A DNA stretch of 64,000 bases from Hemibagrus wyckioides. Taxonomy: Eukaryota; Chordata; Actinopteri; Siluriformes; Bagridae. Under the pieces are notes generated by a model. That model did not search any database, was not told the origin of the DNA, and saw nothing but the letters and a program-made list of their open reading frames with translations. The position numbers and the translations under genes are program-made. The stretch's first letter is position 1; the number at the start of each line of letters is the position of its first letter. The DNA is taken from NCBI RefSeq assembly GCF_019097595.1, contig NC_080710.1, positions 22,755,780 through 22,819,779 of the forward strand, in the 5' to 3' direction. Shown piece by piece: positions 46,425 to 57,689 of the stretch.

Positions 46425-48330
46425 TTGCTTCTGACTGTTTTGGGTTTTGTATTCTGAATTTGCTACTTTGTCCTGTTTGCTGATTGCCTGACATTTTGCC
46501 TTTTTTAGACTTTGAACTTGCTTCACATTCAGTAATTATCTGCCTTTGCATCTGTAACTATATTTGCATTTTTTTGAACAAGATCGGTGAGGGAGTGAGA
46601 GAGACAGAAATAATGTCATTAGCACTCATACTTTAATATATTGCAAATGTATATTGTGTCATACAGTGCAGTTGAAGTGTACCAGTGTTTTTACTTTAGC
46701 AGCTCTGAAAAGCTCATTGCATCTCCACTGCATACCAGGCCCATAGCTAAGCTAGTTCTGTCCTTGAGTGGGAACTCTAACCCCCTTTTTGAAAAAGTGA
46801 GTTTATGCCTTTCCATGAATGTAGATCTCTTGTTAGTAAGCCATTGTTACTGTCACTGCATTCTGTTACCACAGATCTTTATGGCCTTAACACTGGCCTG
46901 ATCACCAAACACCCATACCAAGTCTTCAATAAAACCAGCAATGATTGTGTGCTACTCCCAAAACCACACCTTCCAACAACTGGATAAACCCATGAAGAAG
47001 TAGGAGTGGTCTCAGACCCTGTATTGACTATCATGGACTCAACCAGATAATTGTGAGATATCGATATTCCTAACATCTGATCCCAGTCACATTCAAACAA
47101 CTCTAGTAATAGTTGTGCAATAGTTTTGTACAACACTGAAAATGTAGTGTATATAATTTAGTGTACATCTGGGAAGTGGAAGATGCCTCTTAGATTAGAT
47201 GATGCCATCTGCAGACACTGAGTACCGCATTATGCCTTATGGGCTCTGTTGTGTCCCGTCAGTTTTCCAGAGTTTATTCACTGAGGTCCTGAGGGACGTG
47301 TACTTTGACAATATTCTTGTCTACTCTCCTTCCTGCAAGACTGATGTGCTCCATGTTTGCCAGGTTCCTTTAAAATCTTGCACTGAATCAGCTGTTTGTC
47401 AAGGCTGTCTGCCATCACTGAGTGACCCATGCACAAGTCCATCAAAGAGTGTTTCCTTGGGTAGCCATCAGCTGGGTACTTGACCAAGTGTACCTTTCCA
47501 CAGCAGATCCTTGTTCATTCCCCCAAACAATTTATTTGTACTAGACAACCTGTGAACTCTATCTCATATAATTAGAACAAAACTCTATAGCCATAGGACA
47601 TCCATGAATGCAGTACACTTTCCATCTTCTAGGGAACAAGTACTGGTGGCCCAACATGACTATGGATGTGCACCACTATGTCTCAACCTGTACAGCTTGT
47701 GCTCAAGCTGAAGTGCTCCAAACTCTTTTCCATACCACAGAGACCCTGGTGACACATTTCACCAGATATCTCTGACCATCTGGAATCCCTTGGCCACACT
47801 GCCACACTTACTCACAATTTTCACCACAGCTAATTTCCTCTTTAACCACACCTTCAGGTATATTAAGATCCAAAGGGCATTGTCAGTAACCGAGAGGTTT
47901 TATGAACAATTTGGGAATAACCCTCAGGTTTCCGGAACACACCATGGCCTACAGGCACGGCCACCATAGAATCCCCAGCACAACATTCTGCTGGCATGTT
48001 CACAATCTCTTGAGTTCTGATCTTACACACCTACTTCCAATTCCACCCATTCTGTATATAAATAGAATTGGACTTTCAAACTATGGCAAAGTAACACTCT
48101 AATGCAAACTCTGATCTTACCTATTAAAATTTTGTTATGTATTGCTATTCTGGTTTCTTTGATTTGGACAGTTTTCTGTTTTCTCCAATCTGATTTGATC
48201 ACCTGACCTGTTGCCTTTTTAACTTTGAAATTGCTTCACATTTTGGATTTGTCAGCCAATTGCCTACTCAAATGTGTTCTGGACCAGTGCTTCAAGGTGT
48301 ATGTACATGCTTCTGCCACCACTACTGTTA
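46425..48330 (+). mobile_element. decayed Ty3/gypsy retrotransposon
   Basis: A shortened element whose margins contain related C/T-rich LTR-like wording: left 46425-46560 (GCCTGACATTTTGCC...GACTTTGAACTTGCTTCACA) and right about 48160-48270 (CACCTGACCTGTTGCC...AACTTTGAAATTGCTTCACA). Between them are pol remnants in the correct order: RT at about 46930-47480 and integrase at about 47560-47720. gag and most of RNase H are gone. The LTR pair is too diverged to measure by eye, so the insertion is old. It is independent of the gypsy copy at 33 kb. Confidence 0.7.
46930..47720 (+). pseudogene. Ty3/gypsy pol remnant (RT and integrase)
   Basis: Segments recognised: NDCVLLPKPHLP at 46940-46976; GLRPCIDYHGLNQIIVR at about 47011-47061; TEYRIMPYGLCCVPSVFQSL at 47217-47276 followed by EVLRDVYFDNILVYS. 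The catalytic YxDD box of reverse transcriptase reads FDN here, so the second Asp is Asn. Further on, YWWPNMTMDVHHYVSTCTAC (from 47641) is the zinc-binding region of gypsy integrase. Stops and frameshifts separate the pieces and the RNase H region is deleted. It cannot encode an active polyprotein. Confidence 0.88.
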
Positions 48331-48754
48331 CATAATTCTACGATGTGGCTGAAAAGGGCTGAACATTCAGCCAACTATGAAATTGTCTAAAATGTATCAT
48401 TCCAAGTTATATTATTGAAGTTACTGCTATGAACAACCATGCCAAATGCAGACATGCTGCACATGGGTGATGTGTGGGAACTTCTGCACACTGCAGTTTC
48501 TGTGAATACTTTCATAAACATGCAAGACATGTTTAATGCCAATAAACAACAGACCCCATTTAGGTGTCACTCTTTTTGTGATGGACATTTAGCTCCAGAG
48601 TTTCCTTATATAATATAGGTTGTTCCCATCTGTCATTATTTGCTGTTGAGTCTTTATTTACCTTCTCTTCTGCTGAAATAAACTTTGTGAATGCCCTTGG
48701 TGCTAGATTTAACTCAAAGGGAAGGACTCTGGTATGTCAGCTGTAAACGGTGTA

Positions 48755-48850
48755 ATTTTTATTCTGTCATTTTATTTCTGTAAAGCTGCTTTGAGACAGT
48801 GTCCAGTGTTCAAAGTGCTATACAAATAAAATGGAACTGAAATGAATGGA
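48755..48850 (+). repeat. fish retroelement 3' tail
   Basis: TTCTGTAAAGCTGCTTTGAG, ACAGTGTCCAGTGTTCAAAG, TGCTATACAAATAAAATGGA and ACTGAAATGAATGG form the ubiquitous teleost tail (GCTGCTTTGAGACAATGTCC... AAATAAAATTGAATTG) found at the 3' end of many retroposed elements. Same family as the reversed pieces at 12893 and 28447. Confidence 0.8.
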
Positions 48851-49032
48851 ATTTACCATAACATAGAGAGGAGGTTTGCATAGATGCAGTTGGTTTACCA
48901 AAGTATATTTATTTAAAGGATATTGGCAGGGATATCTCTGACTCTTCATGCCTTGGAAATGTCTGATTTTGTTACACCATTGAAGTTTCTTGAAGTACAC
49001 CATTATGCCTTTTGAACTCAAAATGCACCAGC

Positions 49033-49170
49033 TACATTCATTCACTACCACTTCAGTTCACTTCTGCTTTATCCTGGTCAGGGTCCAGAGTCAATCCTAG
49101 CAACACTGAATGCAAAATTGGAGGGCTTGAGTTTTGAGAAGGCAATGCTACCCAGTGCACCACCACCTGC
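49033..49170 (+). repeat. dispersed SINE-like repeat fragment
   Basis: CATTCATTCACTACCACTTC, then TTCTGCTTTATCCTGGTCAG and GGTCCAGAGTCAATCCTAGC match a frequent teleost repeat (CTTTATCCTGGTCAGGGTCGCGGTGG...). The GGATGGGA-CCAGTCC part that normally follows is missing here but occurs separately at 62560. Confidence 0.6.
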
Positions 49171-49540
49171 TTCTTTAAACTATTGAAAAATAAGCCTTAG
49201 ATGTATTGCTGAATAGTCCTAATTCTAAGCACATTATTCACTGTAAATTTGGTTTCAATTAACAATATAGCTTCTTCCCTCATTATTTGGCAGCCACAAC
49301 ATACTAAATCAAGGTCATGGAACTGTATGGTGTGTGTGTGTGTGAAATGTAGAATATTTTATCATGCTTTTAATTCTCTTTTTTAAGTTGTCTAATAAAT
49401 AAAACATTTAAGGATTATTGAGAATTTTTTCAGTCATTCATCTTTCATAAATGGGAACAAATTCTAAATAGAAAGGCAGTCTATTGCAGTACACTATGCA
49501 CATACTTCAGCAAATTTGTTCACACCTAACGACAAATTAG

Positions 49541-49660
49541 CATAGCCTCCCACTCCTACTTTCAGGAGAATGTAAGTCCACAGAGAAAGTTACCTGAGCT
49601 CGGGACTGAGCTAGGGATCCTGGCGATGGAAAGTGTCAGTGGTAAAGGTAAAAGTCTCTT
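49541..49660 (-). repeat. tRNA-derived SINE fragment (reverse)
   Basis: AGCCTCCCACTCCTACTTTC, CAGAGAAAGTTACCTGAGCT and CGGGACTGAGCTAGGGATCC then TGGCGATGGAAAGTGTCAGT is the reversed head of the SINE family seen at 34180-34412. Confidence 0.6.
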
Positions 49661-49980
49661 GTGTCTGATCAGAGACTTCAGATTTGATCTTTTAGTAAAC
49701 AAATTCTGTGGCTTTGCTTTTCTGCTCCTGTCTCAATAGTCCATTCCACCTTAACCCATGTGACCATTGTCACATCACTCCTCCCTAGACATTAATTTTG
49801 AGCGTGTACCATACAGCCATTTTAAGACATTTAAGCTTATTAAGCTCTCTCGAAAAGAATCGAGTCAGGCAGACTTGCTTGTGTACAATCTGCAGTATCT
49901 GTCTTCTAGTACTGATTGTGGTCCTACAGTCACTATTGCCAATTGATTTGGGTCTTGCACCCCTCTTAGGTGAACATCTA

Positions 49981-51104
49981 CACTATATTGCCAAAAGTAT
50001 TCGCTCACCCATCCAAATAATCAGAATCAGGTGTTCCAATCACTTCCATGGCCACAGGTGTATAAAATCAAGCACCTAGGCATGCAGACTGTTTTTACAA
50101 ACATTTGTGAAAGAATGGGTCGCTCTCAGGAGCTCAGTGAATTCCAGCGTGGAACTGTGATAGGATGCCACCTGTGCAACAAATCCAGTCGTGAAATTTC
50201 CTCGCTCCTAAATATTCCACAGTCAACTGTCAGCTGTATTATAAGAACGTGGAAGTGTTTGGGAACGACAGCAACTCAGCCATGAAGTGGTAGGCCACGT
50301 AAACTGACGGAACAGGGTCAGCGGATGCTGAGGCGCATAGTGCGAAGAGGTCGCCAACTTTCTGCAGAGTCAATCGCTACAGACCTCCAAACTTCATGTG
50401 GCCTTCAGATTAGCTCAAGAACAGTGCGCAGAGAGCTTCATGGAATGGGTTTCCATGGCCGAGCAGCTGCATCCAAGCCATACATCACCAAGTGCAATGC
50501 AAAGCGTCGGATGCAGTGGTGTAAAGCACGCCGCCACTGGACTCTAGAGCAGTGGAGACGCATTCTCTGGAGTGACGAATCGCGCTTCTCCATCTGGCAA
50601 TCTGATGGATGAGTCTGGGTTTGGCGGTTGCCAGGAGAAAGGTACTTGTCTGACTGCATTGTGCCAAGTGTAAAGTTTGGTGGAGGGGGGATTATGGTTT
50701 TCAGGAGCTGGGCTTGGCCCCTTAGTTCCAGTGAAAGGAACTCTGAATGCTTCAGCATACCAAGACATTTTGGACAATTCCATGCTCCCAACTTTGTGGG
50801 AACAGTTTGTCCTGACCTCAACCCGATAGAACACCTTTGGGATGAATTAGAGCAGAGACTGAGAGCCAGGCCTTCTGTCCAACATCAGTGTGTGACCTCA
50901 CAAATGCGCTTCTGGAAGAATGGTCAAAAATTCCCATAAACACACTCCTAAACCTTGTGGACAGCCTTCCCAGAAGAGTTGAAGCTGTTATAGCTGCAAA
51001 GGGTGGGCCGACGTCATATTGAACCCTATGGATTAGGAATGGGATGTCACTTAAGTTCATATGCGAGTCAAGGCAGGTGAGCGAATACTTTTGGCAATAT
51101 AGTG
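49981..51104 (+). mobile_element. Tc1-like transposon, copy 3 (internally deleted)
   Basis: 1,124 bp with the same 29-bp inverted ends (CACTATATTGCCAAAAGTAT...) as copies 1 and 2, and TA duplications at 49979-49980 and 51105-51106. It is in the opposite orientation to them. Two internal deletions (about 11 bp near 50695 and about 110 bp near 50808) account for the missing length. The ends are intact, so it could still be mobilised by an active transposase made elsewhere (inference). Confidence 0.95.
50115..51022 (+). pseudogene. dead Tc1-like transposase, copy 3
   Basis: Starts [20 protein letters not shown] like copy 2 and keeps the full helix-turn-helix. It then hits an in-frame TGA at 50283-50285 where copy 2 has CGA (QPRSGRP), and a second TGA at 50610-50612 where the others have CGA (DGRVWVW). 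Both are CpG-to-TpG decay. An 11-bp deletion in the [11 protein letters not shown] box shifts the frame. A deletion of about 110 bp removes [10 protein letters not shown], so the second catalytic Asp is lost. [11 protein letters not shown] survives in another frame. It is not functional. Confidence 0.95.
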
Positions 51105-51106
51105 TA

Positions 51107-52480
51107 TATGTGGTCACAATTGTATATTATACAATGTGGACAGTCTGCTCAGCAGCCACTGATATGTCTCTTACCCCATTGCTTTAGCTGTAGAAGGGAA
51201 AACCTGCCATCTACTACATTTTTAACCTTGGCAGTATGTGAAGTATGTGGCACATACTTCCATCTGATGTTCCATGGTTTGAAACTCAATTTTTCAGAAA
51301 TAAAACATGCATGGGTAAAGTCTCTTATTACTACCTCTTTATCCTGTGAACCAAAGATCTGCTCATGCACCAGTGACAGGTGATGCAAAGTGTTTTGCCA
51401 AACTGTGGCAATCGGGATTAAGACAGCCAAAACTTGCTTTCTCATTTGTGTCAATAGACCAAATCTTTCCCATGGCCAGTTGCTATGGTTCCCTTAATTT
51501 GGAGTGCTGCCTTTAAGACCTCTGTGCCTATTGAATGTCTCGTTGTTGCCATTATCTTTTTGAGGGCTAGTGCATCAAGGTGTTAAGATTAACACTTGCA
51601 AATGTATCATATGCTTTGCAAACCAGTTTGTCTCCTCTTTTATATTTGGGTTGTGTGCAACAGATTTGCATGCAGTGTTTCACCATTAGCCAGAACACCA
51701 GTCTTTCTAATGTTGGACCCAGTTTCCGCATCTGCAATTGCAATCATCCATTGCATTGATCCATTGCTTTTTTGCCAAAGCAGACTTGATGCCAGCATGA
51801 AGCACATTAGCCACTGCTGTGCCATGTTCTGGGGTTACACTTTGACCTTCAGAATGCTGTGTTGGCTGGCTATCAGTACTCTCTGTAGCCCACTTCATGT
51901 GTGAGTTATTGATTTTCATCATATGGAGGTCATGAACATATGACCTCCATTCAAATACTGAGCAGTGACCTGACTGAACCTGACAGGTTTCAGTAAGTGT
52001 CATGGCAATATTAGATGGTGGTGGCAACAAAGATTCTTCTCAAAGTATTTGAAGTTGTAACTGTAATAATGTTGGAAATGCAATTCTTACATGTCTAGCC
52101 TATTCAAATGACATAATCGGGATATGGGTTTATCTAGTTTAGGTTAAGTTAAGCTAGTGTGGCCTACAGAGCAAATGTGCATTTTAGGCTTGCTATAGAA
52201 TACTGAGATCATATACAATATATTCTAAAGCAAGTAAATCACATTGTGTAACTGTACAGATTACATTTAACATTGAACCATACATTTGAATGGAGTAAGT
52301 GTTTAAAATGTGCAAAGAACTTAAAATTGCAGTCAATAACACGATGTCCCAGTCAGGAGGATCTCAGTTGATTTTTGTGTTTGCACTCAGTGACTCGCCG
52401 TCTATCTGATCTGATAAGGAACACCAAGGAACAACTAGGTTTCTGAGCAGAGCAGAAATGAATAAATACTCTTTTAATCT
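51107..52480. other. unidentified tract with two minus-strand open frames
   Basis: Minus-strand frames at 51149-51454 (101 codons, containing KEVVIRDFTHACFISEKL and KPWNIRWKYVPHTSHTAKV) and 51707-52030 (107 codons, cysteine-containing end) lie about 250 bases apart in the same direction. I do not recognise the products. They could be pieces of an eroded element or chance. A perfect 11-bp inverted repeat (ATGGAGGTCAT / ATGACCTCCAT) lies at 51923-51950. Confidence 0.25.
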
Positions 52481-52508
52481 CACCAACAGTGACAACCTTC
52501 ACTCTCAT

Positions 52509-52551
52509 TCTCTCTCTCTCGCCCTCTCTCTCTCTCTCTCTCTCTCTCTCC
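52509..52551. repeat. (TC)n microsatellite
   Basis: About 20 TC units with one GCCC interruption. Simple repeat. Confidence 0.95.
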
Positions 52552-52559
52552 TGTTTTTT

Positions 52560-54900
52560 ATGCTCCTAGCCATCTCACAGGTTTTATTAGCTGAAAATAC
52601 ATAAGCAGTATGAAAAGGTGGTGATTTATTCAGGCATTAAGCTATACTTTTAAAAAATGACATTTTCAGTTTTGCACCAGAATGTGACCTTGGTTTGACT
52701 GACATTTTAAATACTGAGAATAAAGGAATTTTAGCATCATGCAGAATTATCTTTTGCTAAAGTAGGTCAACAAATCTCAAGGTCAGTTTGATTTACAATG
52801 GGATTTCATTATAGCCCCACTTCCGCTTTTCAACTATTCAGAATTGAGAAAAAATAATGAGAACTATGTGGTTCTATGGTAAGGGTTAATGGTTGATGCC
52901 CCAGGGGTGAGTGAGCATTGTGCTTTATTATTCCCTAAAGTTCTGAGGTATCACCCTAGCTTAAAGCCCCATATTTCCTAATCCTGAAATTAATGAGTGA
53001 TGCGTTGTATCCGAACAGTGCATCAGACATATATAGAACATCATGTAATTATTATAAATGTTTAGCATTATTATACACTCATATTTCATATGTGGTCTGT
53101 CTGAAATGTCTCATTCTTCAAATGATCATGTGTGTCTGTGTGTGCATGCATGTGTGTGCACGCATCATAAGTATTATTCTGCACATACACCTTGTGCTCC
53201 AGTGGCTTATACCTTGGAACGCACTGCCACCATTCGTCAATGTGTATTAACTGCAAGTGAAAGTGTTACTTTATCTCTGTGATTCTGAACTTTTTCACTT
53301 CTTGTGCTTAACACCAGTCATATTTGGACTGTTGCTGCATTTATTTATTTTTTTTAATAAATGGTGCAAACCATTAAACATGCATCTTACAGGGAGGGCA
53401 AGTGTAGAGCAGACGAGAATATCTGTTTAGGTTACAGGGGGGAAAAAATATACAGGGATACAAACTAATTTAATCATAAACCATTTTACAGTTACAATGA
53501 GGTATTCTTGAAAATGTTCAGAAAAAAATTGTTTCCCAAGGGAGATCCAGAGTTTCTGTACATTTATGTATAAAGAAACTCTCTAATGTGTACCTTGATT
53601 TATATAGGTTTATTAATTGCAGTCTAGATTTAATATATAATATGTAATTGTATACGTGTAGTTTTATTTCATTGTAATTGTAAATGTATAATTGGCATGA
53701 GTGTCAAGTTTATAAAGCTTATTAATCTCAATAACATTCAAAGGTTTAATACAAATGTTGTGAAAATCAGTTGTTTCCTATTAATGTTCATGCCATGCTT
53801 ATGAGTTGCTCTTTCACCATTTAGTATTTATTTCACCATTTTCAGTCTGATGGAGTTGTGATGTGGAAATTCAGAATTAGCTAATATTTTGTAAATCTGC
53901 CAGAAATTTATAGTATACATACATCTTTAGTAGATGTATAAAGGAATAGTAGATTCATAAAGGAAGCCCACTGTGTGCACTCGCGTACAGTTAGTTATAT
54001 CCTTTACCTCTTGTACAGTTTCTATCTCAATTATTTCACATTAACTTCAGCATTTTCAAGTACAGTATGTAGACTGCACTCAGATGTAAGGCTATCTATT
54101 AAGCACATAGTCGAACATGACATGATAGTCGAAGTTTATGTGTAAAACAGTTATTCAGTATTGGACTTACTCGTTTTGTTGCTTGATGTACGCTGGCCTG
54201 GAGCAATAAAATCTCAACTTTCCTTGTCTAATCTAATCAATACCTGAAAGTCATGTTTTAGGTAACAGATAGACATGGTGTCCCAGAAAGTTCTCTTTTA
54301 GGCCTGTGATTTTTCTTCCTTTATAATTCCCTCAATTTGAAAATATAATTGCATTCCAGGTTGCCAGGTTGAGATAACTTGTAAAGATGTGAAATTAATG
54401 TCAGTATAACAACTAACATCAAAAAGTTAACATCAAAAAAAGTTCTTCTGTTTGTTTGTTTGTTTTTATTTGTTGGGGGGAGGGTATTTTCCCCCACATT
54501 CTTAAAGGGGTAAATGCTTATACTGAATGCCTGGATTGCAATCAAGATAACTCTGGCAACCTCAGGGAAGTGGGATGCATGCAGGTAATTTCAATAATCT
54601 GAATGAATGGCTCAGAAAATCAAGTTACGCACCTGCGTAGCGTGAGTCTTTATCTGGATAACTTTCCCTGCATATCTACTGATACACCCTTTTGAACCAA
54701 CTCTAAATAGAGCCCTTGGATAACAAACAGTGATTTATGCTCTGTTGGAAAGGGGACATGGATATCGCCTTTTTCATTTTATTGCTGATAACAGAGACAG
54801 AAACTATGTGCAATCCTGAATTAACATCAAGGTTAATCAGAGGTTTAGCCTGTGGCGAATGAGTCTCTTGAGTCTCAGAAAGGATTATGGAATAATCAAA
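52560..54900. other. intergenic, no gene seen
   Basis: AT-rich. Contains a (TTTG)n run at 54450-54465. No recognisable exon or element. Confidence 0.4.
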
Positions 54901-54984
54901 ATGAAAATAAGCACCCGTTTACTCGCACTGCTTTGTCTTGCTACAGCGCTGTATGAGAGCTGTGCGGACATGTACATAAGTATT

Positions 54985-55135
54985 TGGCCCTTGACTGGAA
55001 AAAGCAATGATCAAATTCCCACTGGTTTCACTTTAGAGTCTGGTTCATCTTGAGGTTTCTTCCTCATATCATCTATGGGAGTTTTCCTTGACCTCTGGCT
55101 TACTCATTCGGGATATAGATCTGGTCCTTTAAACG
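54985..55135 (+). repeat. dispersed fish repeat fragment
   Basis: GTTTCACTTTAGAGTCTGGT, TCATCTTGAGGTTTCTTCCT, CATATCATCTATGGGAGTTT and TCCTTGACCTCTGGCTTACT then CATTCGGGATATAGATCTGG is a widespread teleost repeat (GGTTCCTCTCAAGGTTTCTTCCTCATATCATCT...). It overlaps the end of a small open frame at 54901-55053. Confidence 0.65.
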
Positions 55136-55784
55136 TTTGAGTTATAATGTTACTGGCTTTCCCGAAGAACATAAACATACATTTGATACAATTTATAAGC
55201 CTCACAGTCAATATACAACGAATATCTAAAAAAAAATTCTCTGTTTATCTACAAAACTGTAAATAATTTTTAGTAAAAAAGGATAAAACTCAGTTGTCTG
55301 TATAACGTATAAAACACTGTTGCATCTGTTGCCTGGTGATATTCTGCATCTCAAGCTCATTCATACCTTGGATTTAAATTTGAGTTTTAGCATGTATGCT
55401 GGAAATAAACTTACAGTGTCCTTGAGAAAACGTACTGTCTTATCTATTTTGATTTTCAGATGAGTTCAAATCATTACTTACAGCTGCAGCAGGCACTGAT
55501 AACCTTCCAGACTTATGTGAATATGAATTATGAAGTGTACCATGTGACAGATTTCAGCTTGACCAAATAATTTGAGGGGTTAAATCCATCTCCTAAGGTC
55601 CCTTAAGAAAAAAAAAATAACAATGAGAAGATTAATTCATTGGTAAAATGAACAGTCTTTTGAAGCAAGCGTGAGCTAGTTCAGAATTGCTTACAATGGG
55701 GTTCTTATGGGGGAAATGTCAGAGCATATTGAATAGTTTTATTCAATTTAAAAATTAGCTGCCTGCTGCATTCCAGCTAATTCC

Positions 55785-55930
55785 TGCATATCATGTATAA
55801 AGATCTAAATGGTTTGGATCCAGCATATTTTGCTAATCTCTTGAAGTACTATGGCCCATTCCAAACATTTCCCTCAGTGAAGGCAGACCAGATATTGGTT
55901 GAGAAGATCAGATTATTATGCAAATCGACA
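55785..55930 (+). mobile_element. LINE reverse transcriptase C-terminal fragment
   Basis: The + frame from 55793 reads MYKDLNGLDPAYFANLLKYY and then SVKADQILVEKIR. This matches the conserved end of fish non-LTR retrotransposon RTs (YKxLNGLAPxYLxDLLxxYxPxRxLRSADQxLL). It is 5'-truncated and eroded, with no endonuclease or RT core left. A short dead copy. Confidence 0.7.
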
Positions 55931-57540
55931 TGTATTAAGATATTAGCTGTCATATGGCAACTGTTTGTTGCCATTATGCGGATAACTGTTTGCAGCCAGC
56001 ATTATTCTACTATCCATAGAGCAATTAAATATTGCACTGGTAATTCTTCAATATAGAATACATTGTTTGCTGTAAGTCCTTTTAACTTTTTCAAATAAAA
56101 AATTCTAATATTATAACATTCTCTGTTTTTTTATATACTTGTTTTAATGAATGAAGGTTTTTTGTTCTTTTACCGCCAGGTGGAATGTGTCTATATATGT
56201 TCTGTCGGAAATGTTGTCCTGTTATGTGTGTGTGTAAAAGATAGAGACAGGGAGAGAGTAGCAAATGTAACCTTGAAATCATGTAACCTTTACCAGGAAG
56301 TGGGAGCAGTAAATGTTATACACGCCATAAGGAGGACCTTCTGTAGACAATGTAAGACAGTATGGATCTAGTAAAAATGAGCCTGGAATATATAAAGATG
56401 GGTCCCATGCAGTTAATAAGTGTTTCAAATTTGCACAGTTTACTATCCTGCAGAATATTAAATGCAAGATGACAAAGAGAGCCAAATAAAATTTTTAAAA
56501 GAAGAAAGTCTTCTGCACAAATGCAGACTGAGGTGAAAGATACCATTCTTTAATCCAATGAAACTATGGTTTAGCAATTGAAGAAATCATTTAATTTATT
56601 TATTTATTTAATTCATTCTGATTGATTGGCAGATCACCTGCCATTGTTTTATCCTGGATTTTTGGTTTGGTGCTACACAGACTAAGGACACTGAAGTAGT
56701 GATGGATTCAATCCAAGAGTCTCCTTTTCAAAACATCATTATATGAGAATATTAACACACACTCACAGAAAGAAAGAGACTGATGAGGTTTTTTTTTTTT
56801 TTTTTTAATTCATAAAGACCCAAAAAGAGAACCACGAGTTCTTGATATCCATATTTGCGAATTGTCAGTGTAGAAATGACAAATTCCTTCTATTCACATT
56901 TTCACATTAGGCATTTTCACTTTGATAAAATACTTTCTATTTCTGCCTCAGTAGTAATTTTGGGCTTTTACAGAAAGTCTTAAGCTCATTATCAGGGAAT
57001 GTCCTGAATATTTCTACAACAAAGAATTGATAGAATATTTTCTGTGGGTGAAAAGTTGAAACTGAAAAAAACTCTTTTGTGCTCAGTTTCAGCTCGACTA
57101 CGCCTTTATTCACATCTACCCAATTAAATAATTCCTAACAATAATAACCTTAGTAAAACAACACTACTAAGTCTGAGATTTAATAGAGACTGGAGTTTGA
57201 GACTAAATTACATTGATTATCATTTATCTTTTGTTATATGAAATAATTAATAGTTTTTCTTCACCTGAATATGGATGATAAGCAACTATATACTATTTGT
57301 TTTTAGCCTTTTTTAAAGGTTTATCAGTTTTTTGCCTACTGCATTATAAATACATTAACTTGGATAGGTTTATTTCCATTAAAAAAACATAAGGTTATTG
57401 TAGTTGGAATTGAAGCAAGAAGAAATAATTGAATTATTGCTGATTTAAACCCAAATGATAAATCAGCTTCAACATTGTGTACCCAATAGTCCCTTATTTA
57501 CATGCTATATGCATATTATGCACCCTAATATTTTCTTATG
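55931..57540. other. intergenic, no gene seen
   Basis: AT-rich, with a T18 tract at about 56787-56806. No recognisable exon or element. Confidence 0.4.
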
Positions 57541-57543
57541 TAG

Positions 57544-57682
57544 TTCTAAGTTGCATGAAACAGGCCTTCATTTATACTGGTGTTCTGACAGTGAGGCAAC
57601 TAATGAAAGCCTTCGACATACCAGATTTATTCAAGTTCCAAGGTGAACTGAGAAAGAGGAAAATATGTTTCAGTGAAGATGA
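57544..57682 (+). other. candidate isolated coding exon, product not recognised
   Basis: 139 bases between a usable acceptor (TATTTTCTTATGTAG) and an excellent donor (GATGA|GTAAGTG). The one frame open throughout reads LSCMKQAFIYTGVLTVRQLM, then KAFDIPDLFKFQ and GELRKRKICFSEDE, with two bases left over at each end. The composition (balanced charged and hydrophobic residues, no repeat character) is protein-like. I do not recognise the family. No partner exon was found within the window. It could be a single exon of a gene with large introns, a pseudogene piece, or chance. No ATG context or promoter is evident. Confidence 0.3.
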
Positions 57683-57689
57683 GTAAGTG

